Source: Corynebacterium confusum (lineage in GTDB: Bacteria; Actinomycetota; Actinomycetes; Mycobacteriales; Mycobacteriaceae). Taken from it: a stretch of DNA of 64,000 nt. A program made the translations under genes and the position numbers. The number at the start of each line of letters is the position of its first letter. The first letter of the stretch is position 1. The DNA lies in NCBI RefSeq assembly GCF_030408715.1, contig NZ_CP047202.1, positions 186,001 through 250,000 on the forward strand, read 5' to 3'. The notes under the pieces are model-generated. The model was given only the letters and a program-made list of their open reading frames with translations, did not search any database and was not told the DNA's origin. Below, in pieces: positions 1 through 10,083 of this stretch.

Positions 1-404
1 GTGCGGGTGCAGGCGGTGGGAATGTCGCTAACGCGCGCCCTAGCTGGCAGGACCGCATTCAGCAGGCGGCGGCGCAGGCGAAAAAGCGCGATGCCAACAC
101 CTTCAGCAACGGGGTGCCGCTGCCGCCGGACCCGGGCCCGGAGGAAGGCTACGGTGTCCCGCCGGAAGACGACTACGTGCCGCAACAGCCGGCCGGTCAG
201 CCAGAGGCCCCGCAGCAGGAGCAGGCGCCGCGGCCGGCACCAGGGCAGGGCCAGCCCGGCCCGCAGGACGCTGCGGCGCTGCGGGACGAGGAAGAGCAGA
301 TGATGGCGGCCGCGGCCCAGGAGACCGGGGAGCGCGACCACCGCAGTGCCTTGGAAGTAGCGATGGAGTTGCTCAGCGATCAGCTGGGGGCGCGTCGCTT
401 GTAG
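1..404 (+). CDS. dnaX: DNA polymerase III subunit gamma/tau, C-terminal part
   Basis: This is the 3' end of dnaX; the gene begins before the window. The open frame runs from base 3 to a TAG at 402-404. It shows a WQDRIQQAAAQAKKRDA helix, then about 60 residues rich in Pro, Gln, Glu and Gly, and a short helical tail ending in ELLSDQLGARRL. That linker-plus-tail layout is typical of actinobacterial tau. In the clamp-loader complex tau links DnaB helicase and the polymerase core. The following genes ybaB and recR are the usual dnaX neighbours, which supports the call. The ATPase domain lies outside the window and cannot be judged. Confidence 0.85.
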   Translation, partial: AGAGGGNVANARPSWQDRIQQAAAQAKKRDANTFSNGVPLPPDPGPEEGYGVPPEDDYVPQQPAGQPEAPQQEQAPRPAPGQGQPGPQDAAALRDEEEQMMAAAAQETGERDHRSALEVAMELLSDQLGARRL

Positions 405-502
405 CGATCAGGGGCACGCAGCCTCTTCAACGGTCCAGTTTCGGCGGTAGACTCGGGCACTGGCGAATTTATCCCTAAAATTCTTGAGAGAAAGGCATAG
501 CC

Positions 503-853
503 ATGACCCAGCCGGATCAACCCGCAGACATGAATGAACTGATCGCGCAGGCCGCCCGCGTGCAGGCCGAACTGCAGAAGGCCCAGGAAGAAATCCTGGC
601 CTCTGAGGTCGAAGGCACCGCCGGCAACGGCCTGGTGACCTGCACCATGACCGGTGGCGCGGAGCTCAAGGACTTGAAGATCGACAAGTCCGTCGTGGAT
701 CCGGAGGACGTGGAGACCCTGCAGGATCTGGTCATCGGCGCCTTCAAGGATGCCCACCAGAAGGCCGGCGAGCTGGCCCAGGAAAAGATCGGCCCGCTGT
801 CCCAGGGCATGGGCGGCGGCGCCCCGGGCGACATGGGCAATCTGATGGGTTAG
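503..853 (+). CDS. ybaB: YbaB/EbfC family nucleoid-associated protein
   Basis: The protein has 116 residues. It opens with a coiled helix (MNELIAQAARVQAELQKAQEE), followed by the YbaB core with the TCTMTGGAELKDLKID strand region and a VVDPEDVETLQDLV helix. The tail is Gly/Met-rich (GMGGGAPGDMGNLMG). YbaB proteins are small DNA-binding dimers often encoded between dnaX and recR, as here. An AGAGAAAGG ribosome site lies before the ATG, and a TAAAAT hexamer near 475 could be its promoter. It is separated from recR by a hairpin, so the two may not be transcribed equally. The exact cellular role of YbaB is not settled. Confidence 0.9.
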   Translation: MTQPDQPADMNELIAQAARVQAELQKAQEEILASEVEGTAGNGLVTCTMTGGAELKDLKIDKSVVDPEDVETLQDLVIGAFKDAHQKAGELAQEKIGPLSQGMGGGAPGDMGNLMG

Positions 854-890
854 TCTTGCCCCCGGCTGCGTAACGTAGCCGGCTGTACCG

Positions 891-945
891 GGCCGCGGTT
901 TGCTTTTGGGAAAAAGCAGGCTGCGGCCTTATTCTTGTTCTCGTT
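891..945 (+). terminator. Hairpin with T-rich tail between ybaB and recR
   Basis: GGCCGC (891-896) pairs with GCGGCC (923-928), and inside it TGCTTTT pairs with AAAAGCA around a GGGA loop. The following stretch TTATTCTTGTTCT is T-rich but interrupted. It could act as a partial terminator or as an attenuator between the two genes. Confidence 0.45.
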
Positions 946-981
946 GCCTTTCCCGGAGTAAAGAAAGTAGGTCGGTGCCCG

Positions 982-1638
982 GTGTTTGAAGGACCTTTGC
1001 AGGATCTCATCGACGAGCTCTCCCGGCTGCCGGGCGTGGGCCCGAAGAGCGCGCAACGGATCGCCTTCCACATTCTGCACATGGAACCCGAGGACATCGA
1101 GCGTTTGCGCAACGCGCTGGCCGCCGTGCGCGACGGGGTAACCTTCTGCCGGATTTGCTGCAATATCTCCCGGGAATCGGTCTGCCGCATCTGCGTGAAC
1201 TCGCAGCGCGACCGCAGCACCATCTGCGTGGTGGAGGAGCCGAAGGACATCCAGGTCATCGAGCGCACCGGCGAATACGAGGGGCGCTATCACGTGCTGG
1301 GCGGGGCGCTGGATCCGTTGGCCAATATCGGCCCGAAAGACCTGAACATCTCCCAGCTGCTGCAGCGCATCGGCGGTGTGCTGCCCGACCGAGAGCTCGC
1401 GGATTCCACGGAGGAGAACCCGCAGTACGACTCCACGCCGGAGATCAAGGAAGTCATCCTGGCCACCGACCCGAACACGGAGGGCGAGGCCACCGCCTCC
1501 TACCTGGTGCGCCTGCTCAAGGACTTCCCGGACCTGCGGATAACCCGCCTGGCCTCCGGCATGCCGCTGGGCGGCGACCTGGAATTCGTGGACGAGCTGA
1601 CGTTGTCGCGCGCCCTGTCGGGCCGCCTGACGGTCTAG
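982..1638 (+). CDS. recR: Recombination mediator RecR
   Basis: This 218-residue protein has full RecR architecture. A helix-hairpin-helix region ([20 protein letters not shown]) comes first, then a four-cysteine zinc finger ([16 protein letters not shown]), a Toprim domain ([19 protein letters not shown]...) and a C-terminal Walker B-like end. RecR works with RecO and RecF to load RecA on gapped single-stranded DNA. The GTG at 982 gives the family-typical start [20 protein letters not shown]. Its TAG stop lies inside a CTAG tetramer at 1635-1638 that also supplies the stop of the convergent gatD gene. Confidence 0.95.
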   Translation: MFEGPLQDLIDELSRLPGVGPKSAQRIAFHILHMEPEDIERLRNALAAVRDGVTFCRICCNISRESVCRICVNSQRDRSTICVVEEPKDIQVIERTGEYEGRYHVLGGALDPLANIGPKDLNISQLLQRIGGVLPDRELADSTEENPQYDSTPEIKEVILATDPNTEGEATASYLVRLLKDFPDLRITRLASGMPLGGDLEFVDELTLSRALSGRLTV

Positions 1639-2390
1639 GCCAGGCGCTCCGCCCGCAGCTGCTGTACCGCGGGCAGGTCCAGCGGAGCCAGATCCTGGAG
1701 CCGCTGGCCGGTGGAGCGGGCCAGCAGCAGGTCGGCCAGCTGCGGGTTGCGGGCCAGGGCCGGGCCGTGCATATAGGTGGCGATGACGCTGTCCTGGACC
1801 GCGCCCTCGCCGACGCGCTGCTGCTTGGCGTCGGGCAGGTCGGCGGTGGCGGCGGCATCGCTGTTGCCGGTGCCGCGCTTGACGATACCCAGGGGCTGGG
1901 CCGACGGGCCCAGGATGGTCGCGCCCAGGTGGTTTTCGAAGCCGGTCAGCGGCTCGGTCAGCTCGCTGGTGTAGCCGGCCGCCCAGGGGGTGGACTGGAC
2001 CTCACCGATGGCGCGTTCCTGCAGGGGAGAGGTGGTCGCGTCCAGCAGGCCGACGCCGTCGACCACGCGCCCGGAGGCGCGGAAGGACTCGCCTAAGACC
2101 TGCAGGCCCGCGCAGATGGCGAAGATGGGGCGCCCGGCATGGGCGGCGCGGATCAGTCCGCCGTCGGAGATGAGGTGCTCCGCGGCCAGGATTTGGGCCG
2201 AGTCCTCGCCGCCGCCGAGGGTGTAGATGTCCAGCTGTTCCGGGACCGCTTCGCCCAGCTTGATGGGCACAATCTCGGCGTCGAAGCCGCGCAGCCGGGC
2301 GCGCTGGCGCAGCACCAGGGCGTTGCCGTCGTCGCCGTAGGTGCCCAAGACATCGGGAAGAATCAGGCCGATGGACAGGGTATTAGGCAT
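1635..2390 (-). CDS. gatD: Lipid II isoglutaminyl synthase, glutaminase subunit GatD
   Basis: A 251-residue class I glutamine amidotransferase of the CobB/CobQ type. The nucleophile is Cys93 in [11 protein letters not shown] and the catalytic histidine is His208 in TYMHGP. GatD hydrolyses glutamine and passes ammonia to MurT, which amidates the alpha-carboxyl of D-iGlu in lipid II peptides. The ATG overlaps the end of murT by 8 bp, which implies translational coupling and equal production of the two subunits. Its 3' end converges on recR, sharing a CTAG stop tetramer. Confidence 0.93.
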   Translation of the reverse strand: MPNTLSIGLILPDVLGTYGDDGNALVLRQRARLRGFDAEIVPIKLGEAVPEQLDIYTLGGGEDSAQILAAEHLISDGGLIRAAHAGRPIFAICAGLQVLGESFRASGRVVDGVGLLDATTSPLQERAIGEVQSTPWAAGYTSELTEPLTGFENHLGATILGPSAQPLGIVKRGTGNSDAAATADLPDAKQQRVGEGAVQDSVIATYMHGPALARNPQLADLLLARSTGQRLQDLAPLDLPAVQQLRAERLA

Positions 2391-3696
2391 GGCGGTTCTC
2401 CTTATTCTCCGAGTTTTCGTGCTGCAAAGCAGCGTCGCGCTCTAGGGCCTTTTTCAGATCGCGGAAGGCAGTGTAGTTGGCCAGGACCTCCACGCGGCCG
2501 GGCGGGCAGGCGTCGATGGCCTGGACCGGATCCGGGATGAGCTCGTGAGTAATGTCCGCGTAGACCAAGCGCACCGCCAGGTCGGTGCCGCGCTCGCCGG
2601 CGGCCTTGACGGAAATGCCTTCGAAGTCCTCGAAGCGTACGTCCCATAACCAGGACATGTCCACGCCGTCAGCCACCTGGCCGTTGGTGGCGATGACGAG
2701 GCCGTCCGCGCTGCGGTCCACCATGGATAGCGCTTCCTGCCAGCCGGCCGGGTTCTTGGCCAGCAGCAGGCGGATTTCGTGCTCGCCGCGGGTGATGGTG
2801 GAATAGCGCCCGGCCACGTCGTCGATGCTCTCCACGGCGGTGACGGCGGCATCGGTAGCAATGCCGAAGGCCTCCGCGGCGGCGGCGACGGCCTGGGCCG
2901 CGTTACCGCGGTTGGCGCGCCCGGGAAGCGCCAGGTTCAGCGGATAGGTGCCCGCGGGGCTGACGATGCCCTCTTCGCTGACCGTCCACTCCGGCTGCGG
3001 GCGGCGGAATTCGCGCCCGTCGGGCAGCTTCTTGACCGCGTACCAGTTCTCCGGTTCGCGGACCACGTGGCCGCCGGTGCGCGGGCAGGTGACGGAGTCG
3101 CCCAGCCAGCCGGCGCCGGCTGCTACCCAGATGACATTCGGGGCGTCGTAGGCCACCGAGGTCATCAGCACGTCGTCGCAGTTGGCGATGACCAGCATGT
3201 CCGGGTGGGCCTCCACGCAAGAGCGCAGGGCGCGCTCGATCTTGTTGATCTCGCCCACGCGGTCGAGCTGATCGCGCGAGAGGTTCAGCAGCACCAACGC
3301 CTGCGGGTTCAGGTTGTCGGTCACATGCGGCACGTGCAGCTCATCGACCTCGAGGACCAGGTGGGAAGCCTCCTTGCCCGCCAGCAGGGCGGAGATGATG
3401 CCGGCGTCCATGTTGTCGCCGCCGTCGTTGGTGGCCACGGTGTGGCGCGTACGCAGGGCCGCGGCCAGCATCCGGGTGGTGGTGGACTTGCCGTTGGTGC
3501 CGGTGACCAGGACGGCCGGGCGGCCGGCGCCCAGGGAGGACATGATGCTCGGGTCGATGGCGTTGGCCACCAGGCCGCCGATCATCCCGCCGGCGCCGCG
3601 CCCGGTGGCGCGGGAAGCCGTGGTGGCCAGGTTCGCGGCCGAGGTGGCGACGGACGTCCGCACCTTCCTGAGCGTTCTGCGTAGGTTAAAACTCAT
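2383..3696 (-). CDS. murT: Lipid II isoglutaminyl synthase, Mur ligase-like subunit MurT
   Basis: 437 residues. A basic N-terminus is followed by a Mur ligase central domain with the ATP loop TGTNGKST (65-72) and NLSRDQLDR, then a DUF1727 C-terminal domain. MurT activates the D-Glu carboxylate of lipid II with ATP and GatD supplies ammonia; the product is amidated peptidoglycan precursor. In firmicute MurT a four-cysteine zinc ribbon is inserted in the central domain. Here the equivalent stretch (201-240, SVTCPRTGG ... RRPQPEW) keeps only Cys204, so zinc binding looks lost. Operon with gatD (8-bp overlap). Confidence 0.92.
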   Translation of the reverse strand: MSFNLRRTLRKVRTSVATSAANLATTASRATGRGAGGMIGGLVANAIDPSIMSSLGAGRPAVLVTGTNGKSTTTRMLAAALRTRHTVATNDGGDNMDAGIISALLAGKEASHLVLEVDELHVPHVTDNLNPQALVLLNLSRDQLDRVGEINKIERALRSCVEAHPDMLVIANCDDVLMTSVAYDAPNVIWVAAGAGWLGDSVTCPRTGGHVVREPENWYAVKKLPDGREFRRPQPEWTVSEEGIVSPAGTYPLNLALPGRANRGNAAQAVAAAAEAFGIATDAAVTAVESIDDVAGRYSTITRGEHEIRLLLAKNPAGWQEALSMVDRSADGLVIATNGQVADGVDMSWLWDVRFEDFEGISVKAAGERGTDLAVRLVYADITHELIPDPVQAIDACPPGRVEVLANYTAFRDLKKALERDAALQHENSENKENRHA

Positions 3697-3753
3697 AGGC
3701 TACAGGTTAGTCCGCCGGTGGGCCCGGGCGCGATTGTGCACGCGGGTGGGCTT

Positions 3754-5280
3754 TTAAGAATTTGCCTGCGGTTTGCTGTTGCGCTGCCCGCCGCGGTTGC
3801 CGCGCCCACCGCGCCGCCGCCCGCCGCGCTTGCGCCGAGAGCCGCGGGAGCCGCCCTGCCCTGCGCCTTCGCCGTTTTTCGGCGACGTTGAGTCGGTTTT
3901 CGCCCCCGCCGCATGCTCCGGCGCGGCACCCGACTGGGCGCTGGAGTTGTTGGAACCGGAGCGGTTCGCCCCGCCGCGGCTGCTGCGCCGGCGCCGCCGC
4001 CGGCTGCGGCGCGAGCGGCGCGAGCCGTTGTCCTCGGCCCGGCCGCCGCGGGAGCTGCGTGCGCCCCGGCTGGCGCCGGTGGTGTTGTTTCCCTCGGACT
4101 CTTGCGCCGCGGCGTGGTCCGCGCCGGCCTGCTCGCTGGCGGGAGTGATGCGCTCGACGGCCTCGAGGAAGGCCCGGTCCGACATCAGCGGGATGCCCTT
4201 GCGGTGGGCGTGCATGGGCTTGCCCACCAGGTCGGTGGTGACGTTGCAGACCACCAGGGAGGTCTCCCGGCTGAGCTTTTCCGAGTAGTTGAGTTCGTGC
4301 CGGGTAATGGCGGCGATGATCTCGTCCGGGTCCGCCGTGATTTCTGGGGCCACGACGATCTCCATGCCCGGCTCCAGCTCGTGCCCGGGCCGGTAGGGGC
4401 CGGGGTTCTGGTGGATGCGCGGGGCCTCCTCCGCGTCGACGCGCAGGTGTGAGCGCTGCAGGCCGAATTTATCGCCGCGCACCTCGTCTGGGGTGGTGGC
4501 AGCCAGCGGCCCGCGCTCGGCCTGGGCGAGGTAGAGGGCCACGAGGAGCTCGGTGGCCTCGCGGGAGGTCTGCGATTCCGGGACGTTGGCCCGCTTCGTG
4601 GTGGCGACCGCGCTCGGGGTCAGCACCCCGCAGTGGCGGGCGGTGGTGGCCAGCCGGATGTCCTCGAGCTGGACGCCCTGGCGCCGCGCGGAGGCCAGCG
4701 TGTCGATGATCCGCTCCGGGGCCGGCACGTGGCCGACCTTCTGCCGGCGCCGGCGGTTGTTGCCGCGGTTGCGGTTGCGGCTCCGGTTCTGCCGGGCCGC
4801 GGCCGTCATGGCGCGCCGAGCCTCGGAGACCACGAAACCCCACGCGAAGGGGGTGTCGTGAACGACCAGGGTGCGGCCGTCCAGGAGCCGGTCCAGGGGC
4901 TTGAGGATTCGGGAGAAGTTCTGGCCGGCGGAGACTTCCTCGTGGCTTAGCCCGTGCAGATGCCTAGGGCCGGGATCGCTGCCGGGGTTGAGGACGGCGT
5001 GGAAATCCTGGCCAACTTCCCCGGCGGCGTTGAAGGTCAACGCGTCCAGGGCCACGAGCTGGGCCGTGGACGGGTGGATGCCGGTGGTCTGCACGGTCAG
5101 CGCGACGAAGGGGAAGTCCGCAGCGGCGGTGGCGGACTGTTTCGCCGCGGCGTCCTCCGGACGCTGGGCGCGCGGGTCGTGCGGCTTGGGCGGGGTCGCC
5201 CCAGCCGCGGGCGCAGAATCTGCCCCATCGCCGGCCCCAGAGCCGGAACCGTTGTTCGGGCGCGCAGGTGAAGTACTCAT
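3754..5280 (-). CDS. DnaQ/epsilon-like exonuclease homologue lacking catalytic acids
   Basis: 508 residues in three parts. Residues 56-240 resemble the DEDD exonuclease fold of DNA polymerase III epsilon, but the ExoI motif that should read D-x-E is T62-V-Q64 (FVALTVQTTGIHP) and the ExoII aspartate position reads HDTPFAWGF (Ala146); no ExoIII His/Asp pair is evident. An Arg/Asn-rich insert (163-180) interrupts the fold. Residues ~345-385 look BRCT-like (SLVVCNVTTDLVGKPMHAHRKG). The last ~115 residues are Ser/Arg/Gly-rich and strongly basic. Databases usually call such proteins polymerase III epsilon subunit; from the sequence I infer a nuclease-dead nucleic-acid-binding protein. Confidence 0.7.
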   Translation of the reverse strand: MSTSPARPNNGSGSGAGDGADSAPAAGATPPKPHDPRAQRPEDAAAKQSATAAADFPFVALTVQTTGIHPSTAQLVALDALTFNAAGEVGQDFHAVLNPGSDPGPRHLHGLSHEEVSAGQNFSRILKPLDRLLDGRTLVVHDTPFAWGFVVSEARRAMTAAARQNRSRNRNRGNNRRRRQKVGHVPAPERIIDTLASARRQGVQLEDIRLATTARHCGVLTPSAVATTKRANVPESQTSREATELLVALYLAQAERGPLAATTPDEVRGDKFGLQRSHLRVDAEEAPRIHQNPGPYRPGHELEPGMEIVVAPEITADPDEIIAAITRHELNYSEKLSRETSLVVCNVTTDLVGKPMHAHRKGIPLMSDRAFLEAVERITPASEQAGADHAAAQESEGNNTTGASRGARSSRGGRAEDNGSRRSRRSRRRRRRSSRGGANRSGSNNSSAQSGAAPEHAAGAKTDSTSPKNGEGAGQGGSRGSRRKRGGRRRGGRGNRGGQRNSKPQANS

Positions 5281-5535
5281 TGAGGATAGTGTAGTTCACC
5301 GTTTTCCGCTGGGATGATTGGCAGGGCCCTACCGCAAAGACCTGGCGCGGCGGCCCCACCCACACCATCCAGCGCGGCAACGGCCCCCGCTTACGCCGTG
5401 TGGAAGGGGCCGGAGGTTTAAGGAGTCGGATCTACCGGTTCAGTGAAGGGGTCGCCTCAGAAGTCACCTGGAAGGTCGTGGTGGTGGCGAGCCGGGGTCG
5501 TGGGTACCTCGGTGGACGGGGCGCTGCGGGAAGCG

Positions 5536-7392
<1,857 letters not shown>

Positions 7393-7518
7393 CTATTAGC
7401 TGGTCTGCCTTAACGGGTGGCGGTCGCGGGCTAGGCCGTGCGATCCGCGGCGCGGAGTATGCGCGTGGCGTCACAACTAGGTGGTGGTGATTGGGTGAGC
7501 CCTCCGGCGATATGCGGG

Positions 7519-7662
7519 GCGGTCAGCGTAGGGGATAAGCCGGCACGGGCGCGGCGAGGTCACCGCGGCGGGGCGCTGACCGCAATCTGCCGGTCGGGGG
7601 AATGAAGTTCCTGCATCCTTATACCGACGGGCAAACCGGGCTGGGGCTAAATCCCGCCGCGG
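7519..7662 (-). promoter_or_regulatory. leuA leader pseudoknot (LEU-element type)
   Basis: On the minus-strand RNA two perfect 10-bp helices interleave. CCGCGGCGGG at 7662-7653 (inside the leader-peptide frame) pairs with CCCGCCGCGG at 7572-7563. GCGGTCAGCG at 7583-7574 pairs with CGCTGACCGC at 7528-7519. The order is 5' arm A, 5' arm B, 3' arm A, 3' arm B, which is pseudoknot topology. A conserved pseudoknot called the LEU element has been described before leuA in Actinobacteria; this structure fits that description. The element ends about 165 nt before the leuA start. Confidence 0.7.
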
Positions 7663-7679
7663 CTGATAAGTAGTAGCAT
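7647..7679 (-). CDS. leuL: leuA leader peptide MLLLISRGGI
   Basis: A ten-codon frame in the leuA leader starts with ATG-CTA-CTA-CTT-ATC and ends in TAG. Three adjacent Leu codons, two of them CTA, which is rare in this GC-rich genome, are a classic sensor of charged leucyl-tRNA. Its later codons form the 5' arm of the long-range helix in the leader pseudoknot, so ribosome position could control RNA folding. It begins about 15 nt after the predicted transcript start. No strong ribosome site is visible. Confidence 0.7.
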   Translation of the reverse strand: MLLLISRGGI

Positions 7680-7701
7680 CTGCCGCGAAGTCATGTGGCA
7701 C

Positions 7702-7730
7702 AGACTACATGCCATTCCACGGGGTGGCAA
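7702..7730 (-). promoter_or_regulatory. leuA promoter
   Basis: On the minus strand TTGCCA (7730-7725) and TAGTCT (7707-7702) are separated by exactly 17 bp, and the -10 is preceded by TG at -12/-13 style spacing. Predicted start near 7695, just upstream of the leader peptide. Confidence 0.65.
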
Positions 7731-7861
7731 CTAAATATTCTTTTATTTCATTAGATGGGAAGTTCTGCGTTGCGGCGACGCTGCGGGGAGGAAAGCCCCA
7801 GCCGTGCGCGGGGTGTGCTGCGGCTTCCCGTGCGCGCGGTGGGCCGCTACCATTTCCAGAC

Positions 7862-9010
7862 GTGGAAGAAACCAAGAGTACCGCCGCACCCCGGCTGCAC
7901 CGCCGCGACTGGGCGGGGGCCGCGGCCGTCGGCCTGGGCGGTTCGGGACTGCGCCTGGGGGTACTCGCGGGGATGGGGGCGGCCAACGGCGAACGCCTCG
8001 GGGACCTGCTCAACAAGTGGGATGCCGAGTACTACACGCAGATCGCCGCTCACGGCTACTTCGACGCCCAGATAGCCGGCGACGGCCCGGCCTATGAGAA
8101 GACCCTGGCGTTCTTTCCCGGCTTCCCCTTCCTGTTGCGCGCCGGGCACGCGCTGACCGGGGTGCACTATTCCACCCTGGCGGTGGTGCTCAACATCGCG
8201 CTGACCGTCGTGCTGGCCGCCGGGGCCATGGCCTTGGCCAACCGGGTGGCCTTAAGCTGCGGGGCCGCGCCGGGGCGGGGTTACCGCCTGGCCGCGGCGG
8301 CGGTGGTGACCGGCGCGCCGATGGCCATTGTCTTTGCCATGCCCTATACCGAGGCGCTCTTCGGAGCGCTGGCCATCTGGGCCCTGGTGGCGCTGTGGGA
8401 CAGGCGCTGGTGGGCCGCGGCGGCGCTGGTCTTTTGCCTGGGCCTGGTGCGCCTGACCGCGGTGGATGTGCTCGCCGCGTTCGCCCTGGCCGTGCTGGTC
8501 TACGGCCGTCGGCAGTGGTCCGCGTGGGCCGGACTGGCGGTCTCCGCGGTCCCGCTGGTGGCCTACCTGGCCTGGGCGAATTCCCACCTCACCGCGGTGG
8601 GCGGGTACTTCGGGACCCAGCAAAAGCACTGGAACTCCGGCTTCGACGGCGGGCTGGCCAGCCTGCGCTGGGTGGGCACGAGCCTGACCAGCGCGTGCAA
8701 CGCCGGCTTTCTGCTGACTACCGCCGTCATGCTGGCCGCCCCGCTGTGCCTGGTCCTGGCGTGGCGCCGGATGGGGCTGGCGCCGTGGTGGTTTAGCGCG
8801 GCGCTGATGGTCAACGTCTTGGCCTCCGACGGCATCATGCACTCGCGTCCGCGGCTGCTGCTGCCGGCGGTCATCGTCGTGCTGCCGCTGCTGGTTGCCG
8901 GCTTCCGCCGCCTGCCCGGCTGGGCCATGGGGCTGCTGGTGGCCCTATGGGTGCTATTCGGCGCCTGGTTCTCGGCCTATATGCTCGCCGTATTCGAGTG
9001 GGCTATCTAG
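7862..9010 (+). CDS. PIG-V-like GT-C mannosyltransferase, integral membrane
   Basis: About 382 residues with roughly nine hydrophobic segments. The first lumenal loop carries KWDAEYYTQIAAHGYFD and then AFFPGFPFLLR, the acidic and FFP motifs of the PIG-V family of polyprenyl-phosphate-mannose-dependent transferases. It probably adds mannose to a glycolipid or protein on the outer face of the membrane; the acceptor cannot be told. An in-frame ATG exists at 7709, but the Cys-rich extension looks non-coding. GTG 7862 sits 8 nt after a TACCAT hexamer (7848-7853), consistent with a leaderless start. It is divergent from leuA. Confidence 0.72.
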   Translation: MEETKSTAAPRLHRRDWAGAAAVGLGGSGLRLGVLAGMGAANGERLGDLLNKWDAEYYTQIAAHGYFDAQIAGDGPAYEKTLAFFPGFPFLLRAGHALTGVHYSTLAVVLNIALTVVLAAGAMALANRVALSCGAAPGRGYRLAAAAVVTGAPMAIVFAMPYTEALFGALAIWALVALWDRRWWAAAALVFCLGLVRLTAVDVLAAFALAVLVYGRRQWSAWAGLAVSAVPLVAYLAWANSHLTAVGGYFGTQQKHWNSGFDGGLASLRWVGTSLTSACNAGFLLTTAVMLAAPLCLVLAWRRMGLAPWWFSAALMVNVLASDGIMHSRPRLLLPAVIVVLPLLVAGFRRLPGWAMGLLVALWVLFGAWFSAYMLAVFEWAI

Positions 9011-9031
9011 GCGGCTAATGCGGGTCGGCGG

Positions 9032-9895
9032 CTAGCGCGGTTCGCTGCGCGATTTCTCGCCGCTGCCGACGGACTGCTGGGAGAGCACGATGGTGGCCGC
9101 GATCATGAGGGCCAGGGCCAGGCCCATCACCGCCCAGCCGGCGGCGGAGGTGATCTGGAATTTCTCGCCCAGGATGGCATAGCCCAGCAGGAAGGCCACC
9201 ATGGGCTCGACGATGGTCATCGCGGGCAGCGACTGCTTGAGCGGGCCCGCGTGGAAGGAATATTGCTGGACCACCGTGCCGGTGGCGGCGGTGGCGATAA
9301 GCGCGTAGAACTCCCAACTGGTCAGGAGCTCGCCCACGCCGGAGTGCGCGAAAATATCAACGACCGCCTTGGACAGCACCGCCACGTACCCGTAAATGCC
9401 GCCGCAGATCGTGCCGAGCATCAGGGCGCGCTGGCTGCGGCGGCGCCAGCCGGTAAAGGCCAGCACCGCCATGACGGTGATTCCCACCAGCAGCGCCGGC
9501 GCCCAGTCGGAGACGGCGGGCTGCGGCTTGCCGGCGCTGGGGCGGCCCAGGATGATGAGCGTGCCCACCGCGACGGTCAGCACCAGGGACCAGCCGATCT
9601 CCTGCCCGCTCATGCGGCGGCGGGAATACCAGGCTGCCAAGGGGAGCGTGAACATCAGGGACATGACCAGGATGGGCTGGACGATGAGCAGGGTGCCGAA
9701 GCCCAAGGCGATGACCTGCAGCCCGTAGGCCGCCAGCGCGGCGAAGGTGCCCACCCACCACAAAGGCTGGGTCATGGCGGTGCGCATGACCGAGGAGGGG
9801 GCATCGAGTGCAATCCGGTGCCGCACCACTGTCCCCCAAGCCACGGTGAGGGCCGAGGCCAAGGCAAAGAAGATGGCGACGAGATTGCTTAACAC
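9032..9895 (-). CDS. DMT-superfamily (EamA-like) membrane transporter
   Basis: 287 residues with nine to ten hydrophobic helices in the two-half pattern of drug/metabolite transporters (for example LLIVQPILVMSLMFTLPLAAW in the first half and TIVEPMVAFLLGYAILGEKF in the second, the latter a characteristic EamA ending). A short charged C-terminal tail follows. The substrate is unknown. The GTG start at 9895 lies 7 nt after TACGGT (minus strand), suggesting a leaderless transcript. A protein of this type sits between leuA and lysC in related corynebacteria, so it is part of the conserved backbone. Confidence 0.75.
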   Translation of the reverse strand: MLSNLVAIFFALASALTVAWGTVVRHRIALDAPSSVMRTAMTQPLWWVGTFAALAAYGLQVIALGFGTLLIVQPILVMSLMFTLPLAAWYSRRRMSGQEIGWSLVLTVAVGTLIILGRPSAGKPQPAVSDWAPALLVGITVMAVLAFTGWRRRSQRALMLGTICGGIYGYVAVLSKAVVDIFAHSGVGELLTSWEFYALIATAATGTVVQQYSFHAGPLKQSLPAMTIVEPMVAFLLGYAILGEKFQITSAAGWAVMGLALALMIAATIVLSQQSVGSGEKSRSEPR

Positions 9896-10083
9896 CTACC
9901 CAACCGTAGTGAATGCCACGGAATTCTGTGGCCATTGGGTCACCGATGTCGCGCAAAAAGCTCTACCATGAAAGGGTGCATGTAAATGCTGGCTCCGCGA
10001 ATTGTGCGGGGTAACATGAGCACTTGACTACCGAGTGACAGGTATTCACGAAGACAAGTATTCGCGAAAGGTGGCAACAGCAC

